Origin: Brasenia schreberi
Taxonomy: Eukaryota > Streptophyta > Magnoliopsida > Nymphaeales > Cabombaceae
Length of the DNA stretch: 64,000 nt
Assembly (NCBI GenBank): GCA_036023115.1
Contig: JAYKKT010000059.1
Coordinates: 8,071,001 to 8,135,000, forward strand
Direction of reading: 5' to 3'
Each line of letters starts with the position of its first letter. The stretch's first letter is position 1. The notes beneath the pieces were generated by a model, which worked only from the letters and a program-made list of their open reading frames with translations, did not search any database and had not been told where the DNA came from. Both the position numbers and the translations under genes were made by a program. Positions 12,801-24,800 of the stretch are shown piece after piece.

Positions 12801-15800
12801 GACTCGTTTCAATTTTTGGTGAAGAGGTTGAAGGTGGATCACGAAGACGTATCTGTATTTCTGCAAGCTGTCTTTTTAATTCTGCCATTTTATCTGAAGG
12901 ACTGGGTTGTTCTTTCTCTTTCTCAGATGTAGCTGCTATATGACTTCCATAATTCTTGAATTTCGCAGGTCTCCCAATAATCTCCCAGCAATGATCTCGT
13001 GTATGTCTTCATTTTCCACAATGAGAACATTGTGGTTTGTTTCTATCTTCATAATTTTGAGCTCTACCTCTTCCGCGGCCTCTGACAGAATCTCTACCTC
13101 GTTGATAGTTCATATTTTCTCTGCCCGTAAATGCTGATTTCTCTGTTTGACTCAATTCTCCTTTCTCTAAGTTTCTTCGATCTTCTTCTCGCAATAAGAG
13201 TGAATAGACTGTTCCCAGAGATGGCAAATCTTCTTTGCTAAGAATAGTCAGTTTGATTGATTCATATTCTAGTGCAATTCCCCAAAGTAAGTCAAATACT
13301 TTTCGAATATCACTTTCAACAATTCTTTCTTTTATACAATAATTGCATCTGTTTTCAACGAAGTATCGTTGTTCATTCCATAATTCTCGTAGCTCCCCAT
13401 AATACTCGCTTACAGATCTATTTCCTTGCCTACATCTTCGAATTTTTTCAATAATTTCATACTCTTTAGCAATGTTACTTTGCCTTGAATATGCTTCTCT
13501 GACTGCTGTCCAGATTTCTGCTGCTCAGTCCATATAAATAAACATTTAGTTGATAGATGGATTCATTGATTGGAGCAACCATGAACAAACCAAAGCATCA
13601 TCTTTAATCCACTTCTCAAGTTTGACACCCTCTTCGTCTACTTGTGGTTGATTTGATGTGATGATTGATAACTTTCCCCTTGCTCGGAGAACCAAATCGA
13701 TTGATCTCGTCCATTCTCTGTAATTCCTGCCTTCGAGACGAATATTTGTAATTTGGAAAGGTTCCAATTTCTGTTCATTACCGCCCGAATGTAAAAAAAT
13801 TTCAGAGAGGGTCTCCGCATTTTGATTATAGACGGATGTGGGGGGTAAGGAAGCTAGTCCTAGATAATAAGATTCGTATTGGTTCTTGGAATATCGGAAC
13901 ATTATCGGGTAAGCTAATGGAGGTGGTAGATACTATGATTCGGAGAAAGATTCATATTCTATGTTTACAAGAGACAAAATGGGTTGGAGAAAAAGCAAAG
14001 GAGATAGAGGATACAGGTTTTAAATTATGGTACTCAGGTAAAGAAAAGGCCCAAAACGGAGTTGGTATTATCATAAATAAAGATTTAAAGGAGAGTGTAG
14101 TAGATATACAACGATATGGTGACCGAATCATGACATTGAAATTAGTGTTAGGAGTAGAGGTTTTGAATATAGTTTGTGCTTACGCACCCCAAGTAGGACT
14201 AGAAGATAGTATAAAGACAGTTTTTTGGGAAGAGTTAGATAAGGTGTTTCAAAAGATTCCACAAAGGGAGATGATTTGTTTAGGAGGAGATTTAAATGGA
14301 CATATCGGTAAAGAGGCATTAGGATATCAAGGGATTCATGGAAACTTTGGTTATGGGGATATAAACGAGGAAGGTAGGGAGATTTTAAATTTTGCAATGT
14401 CATTTGATCTCTTTATAGTTAATACAATCTTCAAAAAACGAGATGAACATTTAATTACTTATAAGAGTGGCTTATCGCAAACACAAATTGATTACTTTAT
14501 TTATAGAAAAAAAGATAGAGCGTTTTGTAAAGATTGTAAGGTAATTCCAGGAGAAAACTTAACCACCCAACATTGACTTTTAGTTATGGATTTACAAATA
14601 AAAAAATGGACAAAGAAGAAAAGAGTGCATCGAGCTATTCGGACTAAATGGTGGAACCTCAAAAGCGAGAAAGAAGATATATTTAAACAGAAAGTCCTTC
14701 AAGGAGATGTTTGGAATTATGTTGGTACACCCTCTGATATGTGGAACAATATGGCTATACATATTAGGAAAGTGGCGAAAGATGTGTTAGGGGTATCTAA
14801 GGGAGGTGTACCGACACAAAAAGAAGCTTGGTGGTGGAGTGAAGTAGTACAAAATAAAATCAAGGCAAAGAGGGCATGTTACAAATTATATTATGCTAAG
14901 AAAACTAGTGAAACTTTAGAAGCTTATAAGAAAGCAAAGAAGGAAGCAAAAAAGGCCGTTAGTGAAGCAAAAGCTAAGATTTGGGATGACTTATATAAAA
15001 AACTCAACTCAAAAGAGGGTGAAAGAGATATTTTTAGGATAGCTAGGGCTAGAGATAAGAAAACTAAAGATCTTAATTATGTTAGATGCATAAAAGACGA
15101 GGATGAAAAAATTCTAGTGGCAAATGATGATATAAGAAATAGATGGAAAAACTATTTTTATAATCTTTTTAATGAAAATAAAGATGTTAGTAATAGTTTA
15201 GGAGATTTAGCCAAGTCAGAAAAGTATATAAACCACAATTTCTACCGACGTATTCAAAAGAATGAAGTCAAAGAGGCTCTTAAACATATGAAGGGTGGTA
15301 AATCGGTAGGATCAGATAATATTCCTATAGAAGTTTGGAAAATACTAGGAGAAATAGGAATCACTTGGCTCACAAGACTATTTAATGAAATATGGAAAAA
15401 CCAAAAGATGCCCGAGGAATGGAGAGCAAGTACACTTATACCCGTATATAAGAACAAGGGAGACATTCAAAATTGTGCGAATTATCGAGGTATCAAGTTA
15501 ATGAGTCATACTATGAAATTATGGGAAAGAATTATCGAACGTAGGTTAAGACAAGTATCAAGTACAACAGAGAACCAATTTGGATTTATGCCAGGTAGAT
15601 CTACTATTGAAGCGATTCACCTTTTGAGACGTCTTATGGAATATTTTAGAGCAAAAAAGAAAGACCTTCACATGATATTTATTGATCTAGAAAAAGCTTA
15701 TGATAGGGTACCGAGGGAGGTTCTTTGGAGAACTTTGGAAAAAAGAGGTATCCCATTGACATATATTAACCTTATAAGAGACATGTATGATGGTGCAAAA

Positions 15801-18800
15801 ACATGTGTGAGGACTCATGTAGGAACGACAGACTTCTTTGAAGTTAATATTGGGTTACATCAAGGATCAACTTTAAGTCCATACTTATTTATAACGGTGA
15901 TGGATGAGTTAACAAAACATATTCAAGATGAAGTACCTTGGTGTATGTTATTTGCAGATGACATTGTATTAGTGGAGGAGTCTAAGGAAAAAGTTAATAG
16001 AAAATTGGAACTATGGAGAGAAACATTAGAAAACAAAGGTCTCTGACTTAGTAGAACAAAGACAGAATATATGGAATGTAAGTTTGATCATTTGGCTACT
16101 TCAGAGGACATAGAAATTAAAATTGGCACACATTGCATTCCCCAAAAGGAAACTTTTAAATACCTAGGGTCAATTTTTCAAAGTGATGGAAGAATTGATG
16201 GAGATGTTACACATAGAATTAATGCTGGTTGGTTAAAATGGAGAGGAGCATCAGGTATTCTTTGTGATAAGAAGATACCATTAAAATTAAAAGGTAAATA
16301 TTATAGAGCAGCAGTTAGGCCTGCCATGTTTTATGGTTCTGAGTGTTGGGCAGTTAATCATCAACATGTACAAAAGATGTCTGTGACAGAAATGAAGATG
16401 TTGAGATGGATGAGTGGTCATAGAAGAAAAGACCGTATACATAATGAGGTTATTAGAAACAAATTAGGAGTGGCACCAATAGAGGATAAAATGAGAGAAC
16501 ATCATTTAAGATGGTTTGGACATATAGAAAGAAGATCAAAAGAAGAACCTGTAAGAAGGTTAGAAAAACTAAATTTGGAAAGTATTAAAAGAGGTAGAGG
16601 ACGACCACAAAAGTGTTGGAAAGAAACAATAAAGAATGATCTAGCTTATTGTGAGTTAACTGCTAACATGGCACATGATAGAGATCTATGGAAACAAAGA
16701 ATCCATGTAGCCGACCCCATCTAGTATGGGAAAAGGCTTAGTTGTTGTTGTTGTTGTTGTACTGCCTGTGACTGATTGTTGTTCCTCCATTTTTCTTTCT
16801 ATTATGTCAATTATTCAAACTAACTTTAATCTTTTTCTACAGGTATTTTGATGTAATCGGGTGCAGTAGAGTGTATCACAAACACTTGATGTAGTTGTGG
16901 ATGTTTCAAATCCCAGCCGTTGATATTCACACGATAAAACTTGCAGCAACAAAAGAAATTATGCGTACCTTAGAAGACTTGCATGGCTGATTATGTGCAG
17001 AGTTCTCAGATTTCTCACAAACCTGATGTTGTTTGAATCTGACGTCTTCTCTTTATACAGATTTCTCAAAAGTATAGATTGGCCAGCGGATGCTTAACTT
17101 ATCGAGATATGGCTGATGAATGGAAATTTCTACCAAGATATTTGGTAGAAGTATTGATTGGCCAGCAGATGCTTAACTTATCGAGATATGGCTCATGAAT
17201 GGTGCAACCATTACCTTCTTCAATGTGTGTGATAGGTAATATAAATTTCCTTGTAACAGGGGATGCAAAACATGCAGATTCACTGCAGATTTTTCAACTG
17301 TTTATTCCATAGGACATCAACTAACACGTTGATGATTTTCAATGCCTTGATAGCCGACTGATGACGTTTCTATGCTCTGATACCATGTACAGAATATGAG
17401 ACATGAAATATTGAAATATCACAGAGTATCCATATTTGAGAAGATGGTTGTATGCAACAGTCTTCTGTGTAGTCACCTGTGCTCTTTCTTTCTCATTAAA
17501 CAAATCAGTCCAGTACAAAATGATAGGGTTTCCCCTTTAAATAATAGTGGTACACTGCTACAAATTACCTAAATGCCATTAATGAAACATATTTAAAGCT
17601 ACCTTTAAAAATATGAAATAACAAAACATAAAATGACTAGAAGTAAATAAACTACACTCTAACTATTGCTTGTTGCTTTATTTGCAGATCATGATTGATG
17701 AATCGTCATGTTGTCGACCTGCCTTTAGAATAAACTGCTTCAACAAATACTATAAATTAGCAATTAGACTCGCTATGTTATATAGTTCTTAGTGTTGGGT
17801 AGTTAACCATAACATGTACAAAAAGTGTATGTGACAGAAACAAAGATGTTATAGATGTGTGGTCACACAAGAATTCTATAGGTAATAAGGTTATTAAAAA
17901 GAAATTAACAGTGATATCGATAAATGGTAAAAGCTCCGCCCATATATGGGATCACCCTTGCATTGCCGGTCCCAAGCCCGGATAAAAGAGGAGGGTTATG
18001 TTAGGCTTCCGACAGCCAACGTAAAACTTTATCAGATTTTGTCGGACTTTTATACCATGGATTACACAAATTATGATCATTGCTTTGGGGCGTCCCCGCC
18101 TAGCGACGCACTGCAGAGCCCGAATGCAGTAATAAGTAAGCAAGGGCCGATACATTTTCGCTCGGATGTAGTGAATCAATTGCAAAGAGTGTTCTCACAT
18201 CATGGACGAGTGTGGGTAAATAATTTAGTCCCGCTACATTGCCACCCGAATGTAGTGAATAATTTACAGAGAGGGTCTCCACATTTTCAATATCAACGGA
18301 TGCGGGGGGGGGGGGTTAAGGTAGTTAGTCCTAGATAATAAGATTTGTATTGGTTCTTGGAATATTAGAACATTATTCGGTAAGCATGGAGATGGTAGAT
18401 ACTATGATTCGAAGAAAGATTCATATTCAATGTTTACAAGAGACAAAGTGGGTTAGAGAAAAAGCAAAGGAGATAGAGGATATAGGTTTTAAATTATGAT
18501 ACTCAGGTAAGAAAAATGCTCGAAACAGAGTTAGTATTATCATAAATAAAGATTTAAAGGATAGTGTAGTAGACATACAACAATATGGTGACTGAATAAT
18601 GACGTTGAAATTAGTGTTAGGAGCAGAGGTTTTGAATATAGTTTGTGCTTACGCACCCAAAGTAGGACTAGAAGATAGTATAAAGATAGTTTTTTGGGAA
18701 GAGTTAGATAAGGTGATTCAAAGAATTGCACAAAGAGATGATTTGTTTAGGAGGAGACTTAAATAGACATGTCGGTAAAGAGGCAATAGGATATCAAGGT

Positions 18801-21800
18801 ATTCATGAAAACTTTGGCTTTGGTGATATAAATGAGGAAGGTAGGGAGATTTTAAATTTTTCTATGACATTTGATCTCTTTATAGTCAATACAATCTTCA
18901 AAGAGATGAACATTTAATTACTTATAAGAGTGGCTTATCAAAAACACAAATTGATTACTTTATTTCTAGAAAAAAAGATAGAGTGTGGTGTAAAGATTGC
19001 AAGGTAATTCCAGAAGAAAACTTAACCACCCAACATCGACTTTTAGTCATGGATTTATAAATAAAAAAATAGACAAAAAAGAAAAGAGTGACTAAATGGT
19101 GGAACCTCAAAAGCCAGAAAGGAGATATATTTAAATAGAAAGTCCTTCAAGGAGATGCTTGGAATTATGTTGGTACACCTTGTGATATGTGGAATAATAT
19201 GGCTATACATATTAGGAAAGTAGCAAAATATGTGTTAGGTGAATCTAAGGGAGGTGTACCACCACAAAAAGAAGCTTGGTGGTAGAGTGAAGTAGTACAA
19301 AATAAAATCAAGGCAAAGAGGATATATTACAAATTACATTATGCTAAGAAAACTAGTGAAACTTTAGAGGCTTATAAGAAAGTAAAGAAGGAAGCGAAAA
19401 ATGCTGTAAGTAAAACAAAAATTAAAATTTGAGAGGATTTATATAAAAAACTACACTAAAAAAAGGATGAAAGAGATATTTTTAGGATAGGTAGGGGTAG
19501 AGATAAGAAACTAAAGATCCTAATTTTCTTAGATTCATTATAGATGAAGAAGAAAAAATTCTAGTGGCAAATGATGATATAAAAAATAGATGGAAAAACT
19601 ATTTTTATAAGCTTTTTAATGAAAATAAAGATGTTAGTATTAGCTTAGGAGAGTTAGCCAAATCACAAAAGTATATAAACTACAATTTCCAGCGACGTAT
19701 TCAAAAGAACGAAGTCAAAGAGACTCTTAAACATATAAAGGGTGGTAAATCGGTAGGACTAGACAATATTCCTATAGAAGTTTGGAAAATACTAGGAGAA
19801 ATAAGAATCACTTGGCTCACAAGACTATTTAATGAAATATGGAGAAACCAAAAGATGCCCGAAGAATGGAGAGCGAGTACACTTATACCCATATATAAGA
19901 ACAAGGGAGACATTCAGAATTGTGCGAATTATTGAGGTATCAAGTTAATGAGCCATACTATGAAATTATGGGAAAGAATTATCGAACGTAGGTTAAGATA
20001 AGTATCAAGTACAACAGAGAACCAATTTGGATTCATGCCAGACATATCTACTATTGAAGCGATTCACCTTTTGAGACGTCTTATGGAACATTTTAGAGCA
20101 AAAAAGAAAGACCTTCACATGATATTTCTTGATCTAAAAAAAGCTTATGATAGGGTACCGAGGGAGGTTCTTGGGAGAACCTTAGAAAAAAGATGTATCC
20201 CATTGACATACGTTAACCTTATAAGAGACATGTAGGATGGCGCAAAAACATGTGAGGACTCATAAATGAATGACGAACTTCTTTGAAGTTAATTTGGGTT
20301 ACATCAAGGATCAACTTTAAGTCCATACTTATTTATAATGGTGATTGATGAGTTAACAAAACATATTCAAGATGAAGTACCTTGGTGTATGTCATTTGCA
20401 GATGACATTGTGTTAGCAGAAGAGTCTAAGGAAAAAGTTAATAGAAAATTGGAACTAGGGAGAGAAGCATTAGAAAGCAAAGGCCTCCGACTTAGTAGAA
20501 TAAAGACAGAATATATGGAATGTAAGTTTGATCATTTGGTTACTTTAGAGGACAGAAATTAAAATTGGCACACATTACATCCCCCAAAAGAAAAGTTTTA
20601 GATACCTAGAGTAAATTTTTCAGAGTGATGGAAGAATTGATGGAGATGTTACGCATAGAATTAATGCCGGTTGGTTAAAATGGAGAGGAACATCATGTAT
20701 TCTTTGTGATAAGAAGATACCATTAAAGTTAAAAGGTAAATATTATAGAACAACAATTAGACCTGCCATGTTTTATGGTTCTGAGTGTTGGGCAGTTAAC
20801 CATCAACATATACAAAGATGTCTGTGACAGAAATGAGGATGTTGAGATGGATGAGAGGTCATATAAGAAAAGACCATATACTTAATGAGGTTATTAGAAA
20901 CAAATTAGGAGTGACACCAATAGAGGATAAAATGAGAGAATACCGTTTAAGATGGTTTGGACATATAGAAAGAAGATAAGAAATTAGACCCTAGTGTGCT
21001 CATTCACATTGTTCATGAGCACTCATAAAATCGTTCGATGACCTCTTTCATATTCTTCCTTTTCCTCAAGTGTGCCATTACCGGAGAGTTCAACTTTTGA
21101 ACCACTTATATAGTCTCATAATTTTTAAAATATAGTGAATCAATTGCAGAGAGGGTTGGTTCCACATCATGGACGAGTGTGGATAAAGAAGTTAGTCCTG
21201 CTACATTGCCGCCCGAATGTAGTGAATAATTTACAGAAAGGGTCTCCACATTTTCAATATGGATGAATGCGGGGGTAAGGAAGCTAGTCCTAGATAATAA
21301 GATTCATATTGGTTCTTAGAATATCGGAACATTATCCGATAAGCTAATGGACGTGGTAGATACTATGATTCGGAGAAAAATTCATATTCTATGTTTAGAA
21401 GAGGACATAGAATATATGGAATGTAAGTTTGATCATTTGGTTACTTTATAGGACATAGAAATTAAAATTGGAACACATTGCATCCCCCAAAAGGAAAGTT
21501 TTAAATACCTAGGGTCAATTTTTGAGTGTGATGGAAGAATTGATGGAGATGTTACGCATAGAATTAATGCTAGTTGGTTAAAATGGAGAGGAGCATCAGG
21601 TATTCTTTGTGATAAGAAGATACCATTAAAGTTAAAAGGTAAGAGCAATAATTAGAATTGCCATGTACAAAAGATGTCTGTGACAGAAATGAAGATATTG
21701 AGATGGATGAGTGGTCATACAAGAAAAGATTGTATATATAATGAGGTTATTAGAAACAAATAAGGAGTGGCACCAATAGAGGATAAAATGAGAGAATGTC

Positions 21801-24800
21801 ATTTAAGATGGTTTGGACATATACAAAGAAGATCAGAAGAAGAACCTTTAAGAAGGAATGAAAAACTAAATTTGAAAAGTATTAAAAGAGGTAGAGAAAG
21901 ACAACAAAAGTGTTGGAAAGAAACAATAAAGAATAATCTAGCTTATTGTGAGTTAACTGCTAACATGGCACATGATAGAGCTGTGTGGAAAGAAAGAATC
22001 CATGTAGCCGACCCCGTCTAGTATGGGAAAAGGCTTAGTTGTTGTTGTTGTATCGATAAATGGTAAAACGAGGAGAAATCATTTAAGATGATTTAGACAT
22101 GTGGAAAGGGGATCAAAGGAAGCTCCAGTAAGGTGCGAGAAACTAGATGGTGAAATCAAAATATTAAAAAGGAAAGAGGACCAAAAGGTGTCGAAAGAAA
22201 ATAATAGAGTGATCTACCTTATGTTAAGTTAACTGTTAGCATGACACAAGATCAAGCTCAATTGAAACAAAGAACCCATCTACCATAGAAAAAGGCTTAG
22301 TTGTTTTTATTATTGTGGTACTATGGGACAAGGTCGCACGTTTATGCTAGTTCCAGTAGAGATTGCACATCACCATTTTTCTCCTTGGTTGACCTTTCTC
22401 TATTAGTCCTTAATACCAACATCACTAAGGACATGGCCAAGATTTGACAAGAATTGTCAAATATACAAGAGAATTAGGAGAGGAAGCCAGAAAAAGCTGG
22501 TTTAAGGGGGTTTAAAATCTCCTCGAGGCCTTGGTTCTTAAAAATTCACATTTCTCTAAATTCAAGATTGATTGCAACAATACTAATTGTATTGTATGCT
22601 ATGTTATTAATAGCATGCTTTAGCCTATGCTATAGCGTGTTAGCGGTTCATGGATCGCTATAGCAGGGAGTTATTAATGGGTGACCCTTCAGAGCGCTAA
22701 TTGATCCATTAACAACGCTATAGCGGTTCGCTATATCCGTATTAGAGTACAAGTTTATTTGGGTCGAGTTGATCCAATATCTGGATGAACCCAACCCAAA
22801 CTAAATAAAAACATAAGTTCTGTTTGTTCCATCACGTGCATCTCCCTCTCTCTCTTGCTTGCTCTCTGACTACCGCCACCACCTCCGCTGCTCTCCGCCA
22901 GTAATGGTAACCATGTCTCTCTCTCTCTGACTCCTTTTGTCTCCCTCTCTCTCTTTCTCCCTCCCTATCTTAGCTATTGCTTGTTGTCTACCTCTCTCAC
23001 TCTCTCTCTCTTTTTCTTTCTTTCTTTCAAGAAGCTGTCTACCACTCTCTCTCACATCTCACAACAAGCTAACGGCTAGCGTTTCTTGCTATTAGGTAGT
23101 TAGCAATTGATGAAATTTGGAGTAGAATCTCAGAAGATTAAAACAAGAAATATGATTAACATTAAGGAGGAAACACGAGACATTGAAGGAAAGGGGCGAA
23201 CCTCCAATGGAGGCCGCCCCCTCTTTCTTACACACAACCTCACAGTCTAATACAACCTACCAACCCTTATATAGGGAACTGTCAAACGAAAATTGACCAA
23301 AATGACCAAAATACCCCTAATACAGAAAATTACCAAAATGCCCTAAAGTTTCGGGCGAGTACAATAATACCTAAAAACATAAAACTAATACAAAAAACAC
23401 TAGATAAGCATATTCTTCAACGCCCCCCCTCAAGTTGGGAGTGAGATACTTCGAACTCCAAACTTGCCAAAAAATCTTCATATCTGTTTACAACGTTCTT
23501 CATTTGTCTTCATCACTGATATGATCTTCAACAACTTCTTTGGCTGAAAAATATCTTACCCTTCTTGGCTTATCATCACAAGCAGCATCTCTGGCTGCAC
23601 TATCAACTCAGCCTTCTTGGCTGTAACATCAACAAAGCAACCATCCTGGTTGTCACAACATCAAAGCAGTCATCCTGGCTGTCACATCAACAAAGCAGCC
23701 ATCCTGGTTGTCACAACATCAAAGCAACCATCTTGGCTGTCACAACAATAAAGCAACTTTCCTATCTATCACAACAACAAAGCAGCCATCCTGACTGTCA
23801 CAACAACAAAGCAGCCTTCTTGGCTATCACAACAACAAAGCACCAATCCTGGCTGTCACAACAACAAAGTAGCCTTCTTGGCTATCACAACAATAAAGCA
23901 GCCATCCTGGCTGTCACAACATCAAAGTAGCCATCCTAGTTGTCACAACAACAAAGCAACCATCCTCATGACTGCAAACTTACACAAGAATTTTCCAGTT
24001 CTCTTAAACCTTTCTTCAAACATTATATGCAAGTTAATCATCTCTTTCTTGAGCATTTCATCGAACATCTTCATATGCATCATTTATCTGCTCACACGCT
24101 TTTCAACACAAGCTACTCCTAATGGCAGCTTCCTCTATTTCTGATGGTTCAACATTTTCACATGTAGAAAGCACAATTGTATCTTTTGTCCGACATTCCA
24201 AAAAACAAGCATCCCTTCACAATTACAACTTGGTCCAGTGGAAGAACTAGGCACGATCCAGCCAATGTAACCAGCCAACCATTTCACAATTAAATGTACG
24301 ATACATAAGCTTCCAGCCACCGTGGCATGGCAAATGGTGTTCCTATCATACAAACAAGGTATAGAGGATTTGATCATTCTGTAGATTGTTGATTCCTTGT
24401 GCCAATCGGATATGATATCTTCCAAATTAGGACTGTTATGATTATTGCTATTTGTCAAAGATTTAATAGTGCTACTGTTCTTTCCATCAGCTGAAGCACC
24501 AATGTCCTTTGATGCATCCGAATTTAGCAATTTCTGTTTCCAAAGGGCATCACAAGCCATGATTTCTATCCAAAGGGCATCACAAGCCATGATTTCTAAA
24601 GCACCAGATTGACAAAGATACACATATGCAAGATGAAGATTTCCATCATCACTTATTTTTCCACTTGAAGGCTGGTTAAGAGAGGTAGTTAAAAGAGTGG
24701 AGAGGTTATTCCAGAACATTTTGGAACCTTTCAGCATTTCCACTATATTGGTAAACTGTGTGCCTCCTCGCTAGAGAACCCTTAGGAAATGCAGTACTCG

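Larger units (their letters stand above)
9490..16790 (-). pseudogene. Copia 1 gag-pol remnant
   Basis: Read on the minus strand, gag starts at the ATG at 16790, is cut by the LINE after 10 codons, and resumes at 13780 with [19 protein letters not shown] zinc-knuckle remnant (CSHCGK) is near 13009-13040 and the gag-pre-integrase/protease region is 12385-12708. Integrase covers 12254-11064, with [27 protein letters not shown] and [17 protein letters not shown] broken RT follows with [10 protein letters not shown] near 10475-10510, and RNase H ends at 9490. Frames change and stop several times, most severely in RT, so it is not autonomous. Confidence 0.88.
9170..17745 (-). mobile_element. Ty1/copia retrotransposon, copia 1 (minus strand)
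   Basis: The 5' LTR is 17386-17745 and the 3' LTR 9170-9505. The primer site TGGTATCAGAGCAT reads on the minus strand from 17385. The 5-bp duplication AATAC flanks it in the old LINE. Inside are gag, protease, integrase, RT and RNase H in copia order, broken by stops. A LINE (13781-16760) is inserted 10 codons into gag. The 3' LTR lacks the first ~24 bp found in the 5' LTR. Confidence 0.92.
9074..22318 (+). mobile_element. Old 5'-truncated RTE LINE fragment, split in three
   Basis: About 0.5 kb of the 3' part of an RTE LINE survives as 9074-9169, 17751-17932 and 22069-22318. The first two pieces join across a copia element (duplication AATAC at 9165-9169 and 17746-17750). The last two join across a second LINE, whose 18-bp duplication TATCGATAAATGGTAAAA lies at 17915-17932 and 22051-22068. 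It is the oldest layer of the nest. Confidence 0.85.

Noticed and set aside
23565..23930. A 121-codon frame with repeated [18 protein letters not shown] peptide, and its relatives at 7242-7602
   Set aside because: It is the translation of the minisatellite of elements I and II. Several frames are open because the unit length is near a multiple of three; nothing suggests a protein.
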